DNA of 13,997 bases, from NCBI GenBank assembly GCA_002404115.1, contig DHJB01000064.1, positions 6,765 to 20,761 on the forward strand, in the 5' to 3' direction. Made by a program: the position numbers and the translations under genes. Positions 6,847-13,260 of the stretch are shown in pieces (position 1 is the first letter of the stretch; each line of letters begins with the position of its first letter). This stretch comes from Microbacteriaceae bacterium UBA4731 (lineage in GTDB: Bacteria; Actinomycetota; Actinomycetes; Actinomycetales; Microbacteriaceae). The notes below the pieces were generated by a model. The model was given only the letters and a program-made list of their open reading frames with translations, was not told the origin of the DNA and made no database searches.

Positions 6847-8375
6847 CCGCACCGACCGCCGGGTCGACCACGCAGGCCCAGTTCACCGCGCTGACCGCCG
6901 AGCACCGGGTGATCCCGGTGATGCGCGAACTGTTTGCCGACGGAGAGACGCCGGTCGGCATCTACCGCAAACTCGCGGCCGGCCAGCCGGGCAGCTTCCT
7001 GCTCGAATCGGCCGAGCAGGGCGGCATCTGGTCCCGCTTTTCGTTCGTCGGGGTGTCATCCTTCGGCGTGCTCACCCAGCAGGGCGACAGCTCGCACTGG
7101 CTCGACTACGGCCTGTCGGAGGAACGCGCCCTCGGCGACGCCGCCGGCCTCGGCCCGCTTGCGGCGCTCGCTCACCTGTACGCGAAATGGCAGACCCCGC
7201 GCCTGCCTGAGCACCCTCCGCTCACCGGCGGGCTCGTCGGTTTCATCGGCTGGGAGGCGATCCGCCAGATCGAACGCCTGCCCAACCAGCCGCCGGCGGA
7301 CTACGAGGTGCCGGGCCAGGCCTTCAGCTTCGTGGCCGACCTCGTCGTTCTCGACCACAAGTACGGCACCGTGCAGCTCATCGCCAATGTGCTCAACGAC
7401 GGCCACGACACGCACGACGCTTTGTGGACCGCCGCGCAGGCCCGCCTCGACGCCCTCCAGGCCCGGCTCGCGCAGCCCGCCGAGGCGTGGCTCGCCGAGG
7501 TGGATCTGTCCACGCCCGCCACGCCGACGAACCGCACGACCCGCGACGACTTCCTGGCCGCGGTCGACACGGCCAAACGGTACATCGTCGACGGCGACGT
7601 CTTCCAGGTCGTCATCTCCCAGCGCTTCGACCAGGAGTGCACCGCGCATCCGATCGACGTCTACCGGGTGCTGCGCAGCCTCAACCCGAGCCCCTACATG
7701 TACCTGCTCAGCCTCGAATCGCCCGCGGGCGAGCCGTACTGGATCGTCGGGTCGTCGCCTGAGGCACTCGTCAAGGTGCAGAACGGCCGCGTCTTCACGC
7801 ACCCGATCGCCGGGTCGAAGCCGCGCGGCGCAACCCCGGAGGAAGACGCCGACTACCAGGCGGAGCTGGCCGGCGACGCCAAGGAACGCGCAGAACACCT
7901 GATGCTCGTCGACCTTGCACGCAACGACCTGCTCAAGGTCTGCGCCGCCGGCTCGGTCGAGGTCACCGAATTCATGCGCATCGAGCGCTTCAGCCACATC
8001 ATGCACCTCGTGTCGTCGGTGGAGGGCAACCTCCTGCCGAACAAGACGGCACTGGATGTCTTCCGGGCGGCGTTCCCGGCCGGCACGCTCTCCGGAGCCC
8101 CCAAGCCGCGGGCGCTGGAGATCATCGACGAGCTCGAGCCCACCCAGCGCGGCGTCTACGGGGGAGTGGTCGGCTACTTCGGCTTCGCCGGCGACGCCGA
8201 CCTGGCGATAGCCATCCGCACGGCCCTGATCAAAGACGGCGTGGCCCGGGTGCAGGCCGGCGGCGGCCTCGTCGCCGACTCCGACCCGGCCTCCGAGTAC
8301 CAGGAATCGCAGAACAAGGCCGCGGCGCCGCTCCGGGCGGTCGCCGTCGCCAACGCAATGAAACGGGTGTTCTAG
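6843..8375 (+). CDS. trpE: Anthranilate synthase component I
   Basis: TrpE converts chorismate to anthranilate with ammonia supplied by its glutaminase partner TrpG, and is the feedback-controlled entry to tryptophan synthesis. The ATG at 6843 overlaps the hisI stop and gives 510 residues; the frame is open upstream but that part lies over hisF/hisI. The N-terminal domain holds LLES (residues 53-56) and the chorismate-binding domain holds PSPYM (282-286), two segments that form the tryptophan pocket, so feedback inhibition is probably intact. Catalytic-domain motifs include [28 protein letters not shown] and the C-terminal [12 protein letters not shown]. No TrpG domain is fused. No leader peptide or attenuator can precede it because it overlaps hisI. 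It is followed directly by the membrane protein gene. Confidence 0.97.
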   Translation: MTAPTAGSTTQAQFTALTAEHRVIPVMRELFADGETPVGIYRKLAAGQPGSFLLESAEQGGIWSRFSFVGVSSFGVLTQQGDSSHWLDYGLSEERALGDAAGLGPLAALAHLYAKWQTPRLPEHPPLTGGLVGFIGWEAIRQIERLPNQPPADYEVPGQAFSFVADLVVLDHKYGTVQLIANVLNDGHDTHDALWTAAQARLDALQARLAQPAEAWLAEVDLSTPATPTNRTTRDDFLAAVDTAKRYIVDGDVFQVVISQRFDQECTAHPIDVYRVLRSLNPSPYMYLLSLESPAGEPYWIVGSSPEALVKVQNGRVFTHPIAGSKPRGATPEEDADYQAELAGDAKERAEHLMLVDLARNDLLKVCAAGSVEVTEFMRIERFSHIMHLVSSVEGNLLPNKTALDVFRAAFPAGTLSGAPKPRALEIIDELEPTQRGVYGGVVGYFGFAGDADLAIAIRTALIKDGVARVQAGGGLVADSDPASEYQESQNKAAAPLRAVAVANAMKRVF

Positions 8376-8378
8376 GTG

Positions 8379-8999
8379 ATGACCGGCCCGCGCGTGAAAC
8401 TCACGCTCATCCTCGGCGTGCTGCTCGCCAGCGGGCTCGCGCTCCTCGCCTGGACCCAGGTGTGGGTCAACGCCGACGTGGCGACGCTCGGTGCCGCTCA
8501 GCGGCACCTCGCCGTGCCAGGGTCGATTGCGTCCCCAGCGCTGACCGCGCTCGCCCTGGCCGGCCTCGCCCTCGGCGGCGCGCTCACCATCGCCGGACCG
8601 GTGATCCGGGTTGTTCTCGGCGTGCTGGAGGTCCTGCTCGGCGTGTCCGTCTTCCTCGCCGCGTTCACCGCGGTGAGTGACCCGGCCGCCGCCAGCGCCG
8701 CCGCGGTCACCAAGGCGACGGGCATCACCGGCAAGAAGTCGATCGAAGTCGGGGTCGTCGATCCGACCGTGACGCCATGGCCGTTCGTGGCCCTGGCCGC
8801 GGCCGTCCTGATGCTTGCCCTGGGTGCCGCCATCGTCGTGACGGCCGGGCGCTGGCCCGGCCAGGGCTCGCGCTACCAGGCTGTGCGCCTCGAGCCGGTC
8901 AAGACCGCCGCCGCGCAGGAGGAAGCCCCGCGCGACGCCGTCAACGATTGGGACGAACTGAGCCGCGGGGACGACCCGACGGCACAGCCTGCGCCATGA
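8379..8999 (+). CDS. Trp biosynthesis-associated membrane protein (TIGR02234/Trp_oprn_chp-like)
   Basis: This 206-residue protein has four predicted membrane segments: about residues 8-28, 53-73, 76-98 and 134-155. A WTQVW motif follows the first helix and the family-like GRWPGQGSRYQ follows the last. A hydrophilic cytoplasmic-type tail ends with WDELSRGDDPT, a short tail motif I recall in related actinobacterial proteins. The position between trpE and trpC matches the actinobacterial family named for its place in the trp operon (Rv1610 in M. tuberculosis is in the same place). Its function is unknown; roles in tryptophan or precursor transport, or as a membrane anchor, are guesses. Two in-frame starts are adjacent, the GTG at 8376 directly after the trpE stop and the ATG at 8379. 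I prefer the ATG, but the choice changes one residue only. Confidence 0.88.
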   Translation: MTGPRVKLTLILGVLLASGLALLAWTQVWVNADVATLGAAQRHLAVPGSIASPALTALALAGLALGGALTIAGPVIRVVLGVLEVLLGVSVFLAAFTAVSDPAAASAAAVTKATGITGKKSIEVGVVDPTVTPWPFVALAAAVLMLALGAAIVVTAGRWPGQGSRYQAVRLEPVKTAAAQEEAPRDAVNDWDELSRGDDPTAQPAP

Positions 9000-9022
9000 C
9001 CACCCGCGAACCATCCGCCCGC

Positions 9023-9028
9023 TAGACT
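9023..9028 (+). promoter_or_regulatory. Weak candidate -10 element before the small membrane protein gene
   Basis: TAGACT fits TAnnnT in the 62-bp gap after the Trp-associated membrane protein gene, the largest gap within the trp block. A start site near 9035 would leave a leader of about 27 nt containing the strong AAGGAG ribosome-binding site at 9052-9057. No convincing -35 was seen. It could be an internal promoter for the trpC-B-A half of the operon. Confidence 0.25.
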
Positions 9029-9061
9029 TGATCCGCACGTCACCCGCACACAAGGAGAACC

Positions 9062-9286
9062 ATGACTTTCGATTCTGACCCCGGTCACGGCCACTCAACT
9101 GCCGCCTGGACCGCCGTCACGATCATGCTCCTGGCCTTCACCATCGGGACGGTCGCATTCTTCCTCAACCTGGCCTGGCTGGTCTGGGCATCCGCCGTTC
9201 TCCTGCTCCTCGGCGCGTTCGCCGGCTGGATCATGGCGAAGTTCGGCTACGGTGTCGGCACGGCATCCGCGCACGAGGGTCACTGA
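9062..9286 (+). CDS. Small two-helix membrane protein, HGxxPAAW-like family
   Basis: This 74-residue protein has an N-terminal GHGHSTAAW (residues 8-16) and two membrane segments (about 17-36 and 38-60). It ends in a short His-containing tail (HEGH). The N-terminal motif matches the actinobacterial HGxxPAAW family except for Thr in place of Pro. Such proteins sit next to trp genes in actinobacteria and have no known function. Four of its residues are tryptophan (W16, W39, W42, W56). It has the strongest ribosome-binding site in the trp block (AAGGAG at 9052-9057, 4 nt before ATG). trpC starts 4 nt after its stop. The histidines at both ends could bind metal, which is speculation. The gene is certain to be open and well initiated; the family name is recalled, not searched. 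Confidence 0.85.
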   Translation: MTFDSDPGHGHSTAAWTAVTIMLLAFTIGTVAFFLNLAWLVWASAVLLLLGAFAGWIMAKFGYGVGTASAHEGH

Positions 9287-9290
9287 CCGA

Positions 9291-10061
9291 GTGCTGTCTG
9301 AGCTGCTAGCCGGAGCGGTTGCCGACGCCGAAGCGCGTCGTGTCACCCGCCCATTGTCCGTCGTCGAGGCGGCCGCCTTCGAACGCGCCCCCGCGATCGA
9401 CGCCCTGTCCTTCCTCGCTCCGGCTGAGCGCGTGCGGATCATCGCCGAGGTCAAACGTGCGAGTCCGTCCAGGGGGGCACTCGCCGAGATTGCCGACCCG
9501 GCCGCCCTGGCCGTGTCTTACCAGACCGGCGGGGCCAGCGCGATCAGCGTGCTCACCGAAGGTCGCCGCTTTAAGGGCTCCCTCGGCGACCTCGAGCAGG
9601 TGCGCGCGGCCGTGACCATCCCGGTGCTCCGCAAAGACTTCATCGGCGAGCCGTACCAGGTGTACGAGGCGCGCGCCGCAGGGGCCGACCTCGTCCTGCT
9701 TATCGTCGCCGCCCTCGACCAGTCCACCCTCCAGTCGCTGCACAACCTCGTGCGCGAACTGGGCATGACGGCACTGGTCGAAACGCACAGCGGCGACGAG
9801 GTGCACCGCGCGCTCGACATCGGCGCCAGCCTGGTCGGGGTGAACGCCCGTGACCTCTCGACGTTCGAGCTCGACCAGGACCTGTTCGGCACCCTCGCCG
9901 ACCGCATCCCCTCCGGCGTCGTGCGCGTCGCCGAATCCGCCGTCAAGACGGCCGCAGACGTCGCGCACTACCGCGCGGCCGGCGCCGACGTCGTCCTCGT
10001 CGGTGAAGCGCTCGTCACGAGCGACCCCATCCGTACCCTCTCTGAGTTCCTGGCGGTTTAA
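9291..10061 (+). CDS. trpC: Indole-3-glycerol phosphate synthase
   Basis: TrpC closes the indole ring from the carboxyphenylaminodeoxyribulose phosphate intermediate, releasing CO2 and water. I chose the GTG at 9291: it gives the family-like start VLSELLAGAVAD, 256 residues, with GAGGG at 9275-9279 as ribosome-binding site. An in-frame GTG at 9252 would overlap the upstream gene by 35 nt and add an unrelated 13 residues. Active-site residues are E53 and K55 (AEVKRASPS), K115 (VLRKDF), E164 (LVETHS), N185 (GVNARDL), E215 and S216. The usual glycine after E-S is alanine here (A217, VAESAV). No TrpF domain is fused. trpB follows after 3 nt. Confidence 0.96.
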   Translation: MLSELLAGAVADAEARRVTRPLSVVEAAAFERAPAIDALSFLAPAERVRIIAEVKRASPSRGALAEIADPAALAVSYQTGGASAISVLTEGRRFKGSLGDLEQVRAAVTIPVLRKDFIGEPYQVYEARAAGADLVLLIVAALDQSTLQSLHNLVRELGMTALVETHSGDEVHRALDIGASLVGVNARDLSTFELDQDLFGTLADRIPSGVVRVAESAVKTAADVAHYRAAGADVVLVGEALVTSDPIRTLSEFLAV

Positions 10062-10064
10062 CAC

Positions 10065-11276
10065 ATGTCCCTGCGTACAGAATCCGGCCCGTACTTCGGC
10101 GAATTCGGCGGGCGCTGGGTACCGGAGTCCCTGATGGCGGCGCTGGACGAACTCAGCGCCGAATACGCCCTCGCCAAGCAGGACCCGGCCTTCGCGGCTG
10201 AACTGATGGAGCTGCACCGCAGCTACACCGGGCGTCCGTCGATCATCACCGAGGTGCCGCGCTTCGCCGCGCACGCCGGCGGTGCCCGCGTGATCCTCAA
10301 GCGCGAAGACCTCAACCACACCGGCTCGCACAAGATCAACAACGTGCTCGGCCAGGCGCTGCTCACCAAGCGCATCGGCAAGACCCGCGTCATCGCCGAG
10401 ACCGGGGCCGGCCAGCACGGCGTGGCCACCGCCACCGCGGCCGCGCTCTTCGGCCTGGACTGCGTCGTCTACATGGGCGAGGTCGACACCCAGCGCCAGG
10501 CGCTCAACGTGGCCCGCATGCGGCTGCTCGGCGCCGAGGTCGTGTCCGTCAAGACCGGATCCCGCACCCTCAAGGACGCGATCAACGAGGCCATGCGCGA
10601 CTGGGTGACCAACGTCGGGAACACGACGTACATCTTCGGAACCGTCGCAGGGCCGCATCCGTTCCCCGCGATGGTGCGCGACTTTCAGAAGATCATCGGC
10701 GAGGAGGCGCGCCAGCAGGTGCTCGACCTCACCGGCCGCCTGCCAGACGCCGTCACCGCCTGCGTCGGCGGCGGCTCGAACGCCATGGGCATCTTCCACG
10801 CCTTCCTAGACGACACGGATGTCGCGCTCTACGGCTTCGAGGCGGCCGGCGAGGGCGTCGACACGCCCCGGCACGCCGCGACCATCACGAAGGGGCGCCC
10901 CGGCGTGCTGCACGGCGCCCGCAGCCTGCTGCTGCAGGACGAGGACGGCCAGACCATCGAGTCGCACTCGATCTCCGCCGGACTGGACTACCCGGGCGTC
11001 GGCCCTGAGCACGCATGGTTGGCCGGCATCGGACGGGCCACCTACCTGCCCGTCACCGACGACCAGGCCATGGCGGCGTTCCTGCTGCTCAGCCGCACGG
11101 AGGGCATCATCCCCGCCATCGAATCGGCGCACGCCCTGGCCGGCACGATGGAGCTGGGCAAGGAACTCGGCCCGGATGCGACCATCCTGGTGAACCTGAG
11201 CGGCCGCGGCGACAAGGACATGGAAACCGCCGGCCGATACTTCAACCTGCTCGACGAAGGCGCGGCCCAGTCATGA
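10065..11276 (+). CDS. trpB: Tryptophan synthase beta subunit
   Basis: TrpB joins indole, channelled from TrpA, with serine to give tryptophan, using pyridoxal phosphate. The 403-residue protein has K90 in HTGSHKINN as the Schiff-base lysine and GGGSNAMG as the cofactor phosphate loop. It also has the conserved [16 protein letters not shown] segment. The N-terminal [12 protein letters not shown] is typical of the TrpB1 form that works with TrpA. It starts 3 nt after the trpC stop with no clear ribosome-binding site, so coupling to trpC is likely. The stop overlaps the trpA ATG (ATGA), as expected for two subunits made in equal amounts. Confidence 0.98.
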   Translation: MSLRTESGPYFGEFGGRWVPESLMAALDELSAEYALAKQDPAFAAELMELHRSYTGRPSIITEVPRFAAHAGGARVILKREDLNHTGSHKINNVLGQALLTKRIGKTRVIAETGAGQHGVATATAAALFGLDCVVYMGEVDTQRQALNVARMRLLGAEVVSVKTGSRTLKDAINEAMRDWVTNVGNTTYIFGTVAGPHPFPAMVRDFQKIIGEEARQQVLDLTGRLPDAVTACVGGGSNAMGIFHAFLDDTDVALYGFEAAGEGVDTPRHAATITKGRPGVLHGARSLLLQDEDGQTIESHSISAGLDYPGVGPEHAWLAGIGRATYLPVTDDQAMAAFLLLSRTEGIIPAIESAHALAGTMELGKELGPDATILVNLSGRGDKDMETAGRYFNLLDEGAAQS

Positions 11277-12100
11277 CGACAGCCAAAGTCGGTACGCCGA
11301 CGCAGAGCTCGGTCGAGAAGACGATCGCGCTCCGCCGCGAGGCCGGCAGCGGCGCCCTGATCGGCTACCTGCCCGTCGGTTTCCCCACCCTCGCCGAGAG
11401 CATCGACGCGGCCGTGGCGCTCGTCACCAACGGCGTCGACATCATCGAACTGGGCCTGCCCTACTCCGACCCCGTCATGGACGGCCCCGTCATCCAGGCC
11501 GCGACCCAGAAGGCCCTGGCCGGCGGTTTCCGCCTGCGCCACGGGTTCGAAGCCGTGAAGGCCATCACCGCCCAGGTGGACGCGCCCGTACTCGTCATGA
11601 CCTACTGGAATCCCGTCGTGCAGTACGGCGTCGAGCGATTCGCCGACGACCTCCTCGCCGCCGGCGGCGCGGGTCTGATCACCCCCGACCTCATCCCGGA
11701 CGAAGCGTCGGAGTGGCTCGCCGCGAGCGAACGCACGGGCCTCGATCGGGTCTTCCTGGCCGCCCCATCCTCGTCCGACGCCCGGCTCGCGCAGGTGGTC
11801 GCGGCCAGCCGCGGGTTCGTCTACGCCGTCTCCACGATGGGCATCACCGGGGCCAGGGCCGACGTCGACGCGGCCGCCCGGATCCTCGTCGACCGGCTGC
11901 ACGCCGCCGGGTCGACCAGCACCTGCGTCGGCGTCGGGATTTCCACGCCCGAACAGGTGCGCGAAATCCTCGGCTACGCGGATGGCGCGATCGTCGGATC
12001 GGCGCTCGTCAAGGCCCTCGCCGACGGGGGAGTCGAGGCGGTCGGCGCCCTCGCCAAGCGGCTCTCGGCCGGCACCGTAAACCTCCGCCCTGCCCGCTAG
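11273..12100 (+). CDS. trpA: Tryptophan synthase alpha subunit
   Basis: TrpA cleaves indole-3-glycerol phosphate to indole and glyceraldehyde 3-phosphate in complex with TrpB. The 275-residue TIM barrel carries the catalytic pair E59 ([11 protein letters not shown]) and D70 (VMDGP), equivalent to E49 and D60 of the Salmonella enzyme. Other family elements are [26 protein letters not shown] and GVGIST. The ATG at 11273 overlaps the trpB stop. About ten residues precede the usual N-terminus ([10 protein letters not shown]), which is unremarkable. The gene closes the trp block. A GC-rich hairpin follows within 15-30 nt of its stop. Confidence 0.98.
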   Translation: MTTAKVGTPTQSSVEKTIALRREAGSGALIGYLPVGFPTLAESIDAAVALVTNGVDIIELGLPYSDPVMDGPVIQAATQKALAGGFRLRHGFEAVKAITAQVDAPVLVMTYWNPVVQYGVERFADDLLAAGGAGLITPDLIPDEASEWLAASERTGLDRVFLAAPSSSDARLAQVVAASRGFVYAVSTMGITGARADVDAAARILVDRLHAAGSTSTCVGVGISTPEQVREILGYADGAIVGSALVKALADGGVEAVGALAKRLSAGTVNLRPAR

Positions 12101-12102
12101 GC

Positions 12103-12108
12103 TAAATT
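12103..12108 (+). promoter_or_regulatory. Weak candidate -10 element for lgt
   Basis: TAAATT fits TAnnnT and is AT-rich against a very GC-rich background, just after the trpA stop. A start near 12115 would leave a leader of about 55 nt ending in the lgt ribosome-binding site. No -35 was recognised. Confidence 0.25.
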
Positions 12109-12114
12109 GACCGA

Positions 12115-12130
12115 GGCGGCCTTCGCCGCC
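12115..12130 (+). terminator. Hairpin after trpA, possible weak terminator
   Basis: GGCGGC (12115-12120) and GCCGCC (12125-12130) form a six-pair all-GC stem with a CTTC loop, starting 14 nt after the trpA stop. It is followed only by CTTGAG, not a real T-tract, so intrinsic termination would be weak. It may cause partial read-through into lgt, or be part of the lgt leader. Confidence 0.35.
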
Positions 12131-12135
12131 CTTGA

Positions 12136-12150
12136 GTGACCACGCGTCAC
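12136..12150. promoter_or_regulatory. Palindrome GTGAC-N5-GTCAC in the lgt leader, possible operator
   Basis: The arms GTGAC (12136-12140) and GTCAC (12146-12150) are perfectly complementary with a 5-nt spacer, about 20 nt before the lgt start. The shape suits a dimeric regulator, but arms this short also arise by chance. No regulator can be named from the sequence. Confidence 0.2.
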
Positions 12151-12169
12151 AACGAAAGGCAGTAGATCA

Positions 12170-13141
12170 GTGTCTGTGCACCTGAGCATTCCGAGCCCCG
12201 GGTGGAGCTACTTCGACCTCGGCCCCTTCCGCATCCACGCCTACGCGCTGTGCATTCTCGCCGGCATCATCGCCGCCACCATCATCACGTCTCGCCGACT
12301 CACCACCCGCGGCGGCGAGCCAGGAATCGTGCTCGACATCATCCTCTGGGCGGTCCCGCTGGGCATCGTCGGCGCGCGTTTCTACCACGTGCTCACTCAC
12401 CCCGGCGACTACTTCTACGCCGGCGCCGACCTATTGCGCACCCTGTACATCTGGGAGGGCGGCAACGCCATCTTCGGCTCCCTGCTCGGAGGCGCCGTCG
12501 GTGCGTACATCGGCTGCCGGATGACCGGTCTGCGTTTCTGGTCCTTCGCCGATGCCATCGCCCCCGGCATGCTCGTGGCGCAGGCCATGGGCCGTCTGGG
12601 CAACTGGTTCAACCACGAACTGTTCGGCCTGCCCACCACGCTGCCGTGGGGACTCCAGATCGAGTCGTCTAACCCGGCCTTCCCGGTCGGCCTGCCGGCC
12701 GGCACCCTCTTCCACCCGACGTTCCTCTACGAGATCATCTGGAACCTGGCCGGCGTGTTCGTCATCCTGGTGCTCGAACGCCGGTTCAACCTGCGCTGGG
12801 GCAAGGCCTTCGGTGTGTACCTGGTCTGGTACGGCATCGGACGCAGCTTCTTCGAGTCGATCCGCGTCGACCCCAGCGAGATTTACTTCGGTATCCGCAC
12901 GAACGTGTGGGCCGCATTCGCGTCCGTCCTGATCGGCCTCATCATCATCCGAGTCCAGGCATATCGCCACACGGGCATGGAGCTCAGCCCGTACCTTCCG
13001 GGGCGCGAATGGGAGGACGCCGACGCTGGGGTAGAATTCGATGACACCGATGCGCACATCTCGGCTCAGGGCGACGAAGCCACTGAACCCGGCGTATCGG
13101 GCGAGGTCGCAGCCACAAGCTCCAGCGACTCGCGACTCTAG
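12170..13141 (+). CDS. lgt: Prolipoprotein diacylglyceryl transferase
   Basis: Lgt moves a diacylglyceryl group from phosphatidylglycerol to the lipobox cysteine of prolipoproteins in the cytoplasmic membrane. The 323-residue protein shows IHAYALCI, GARFYHVL and IWEGGNAIFGS. It also has the Lgt signature GRLGNWFNHELFG with R142 and E150, then HPTFLYE, over about seven membrane helices (residues about 20-270). A hydrophilic acidic tail of about 50 residues follows (from near 272) and is not part of the core enzyme. The GTG at 12170 has AAAGG at 12155-12159, 10 nt upstream. The E. coli H103 position aligns by eye with F102. Linkage of lgt between trpA and gltB is, as I recall, common in actinobacteria and has no obvious metabolic reason. 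Confidence 0.96.
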   Translation: MSVHLSIPSPGWSYFDLGPFRIHAYALCILAGIIAATIITSRRLTTRGGEPGIVLDIILWAVPLGIVGARFYHVLTHPGDYFYAGADLLRTLYIWEGGNAIFGSLLGGAVGAYIGCRMTGLRFWSFADAIAPGMLVAQAMGRLGNWFNHELFGLPTTLPWGLQIESSNPAFPVGLPAGTLFHPTFLYEIIWNLAGVFVILVLERRFNLRWGKAFGVYLVWYGIGRSFFESIRVDPSEIYFGIRTNVWAAFASVLIGLIIIRVQAYRHTGMELSPYLPGREWEDADAGVEFDDTDAHISAQGDEATEPGVSGEVAATSSSDSRL

Positions 13142-13260
13142 GCCCAGGTAACCCCACCACCCCGGTCCGCGGCTGGATCCAGGAACACGGGTCGCCGCGT
13201 AACTCTTTCCAGCGGGCCAGCGTCGTCCCTACTTGCCAGTCATTTCGTGAGGACGGTCTT

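Noticed and set aside
6780..6850. trp attenuator or leader peptide before trpE
   Set aside because: hisI and trpE overlap by 4 nt, leaving no room, and no run of Trp codons is present there.
7056..9098. 680-codon open frame on the - strand across trpE and the membrane protein gene
   Set aside because: It mirrors high-GC third positions of the sense genes. Its residues are low in complexity and match no family I know.
9306..10799. 497-codon open frame on the - strand across trpC and trpB
   Set aside because: It is a shadow of strongly supported sense genes with the same composition bias.
13173..13182. Perfect 10-bp palindrome CTGGATCCAG in the lgt-gltB gap
   Set aside because: It is short, single and contains a common 6-bp palindrome; chance is sufficient and no regulator can be proposed.
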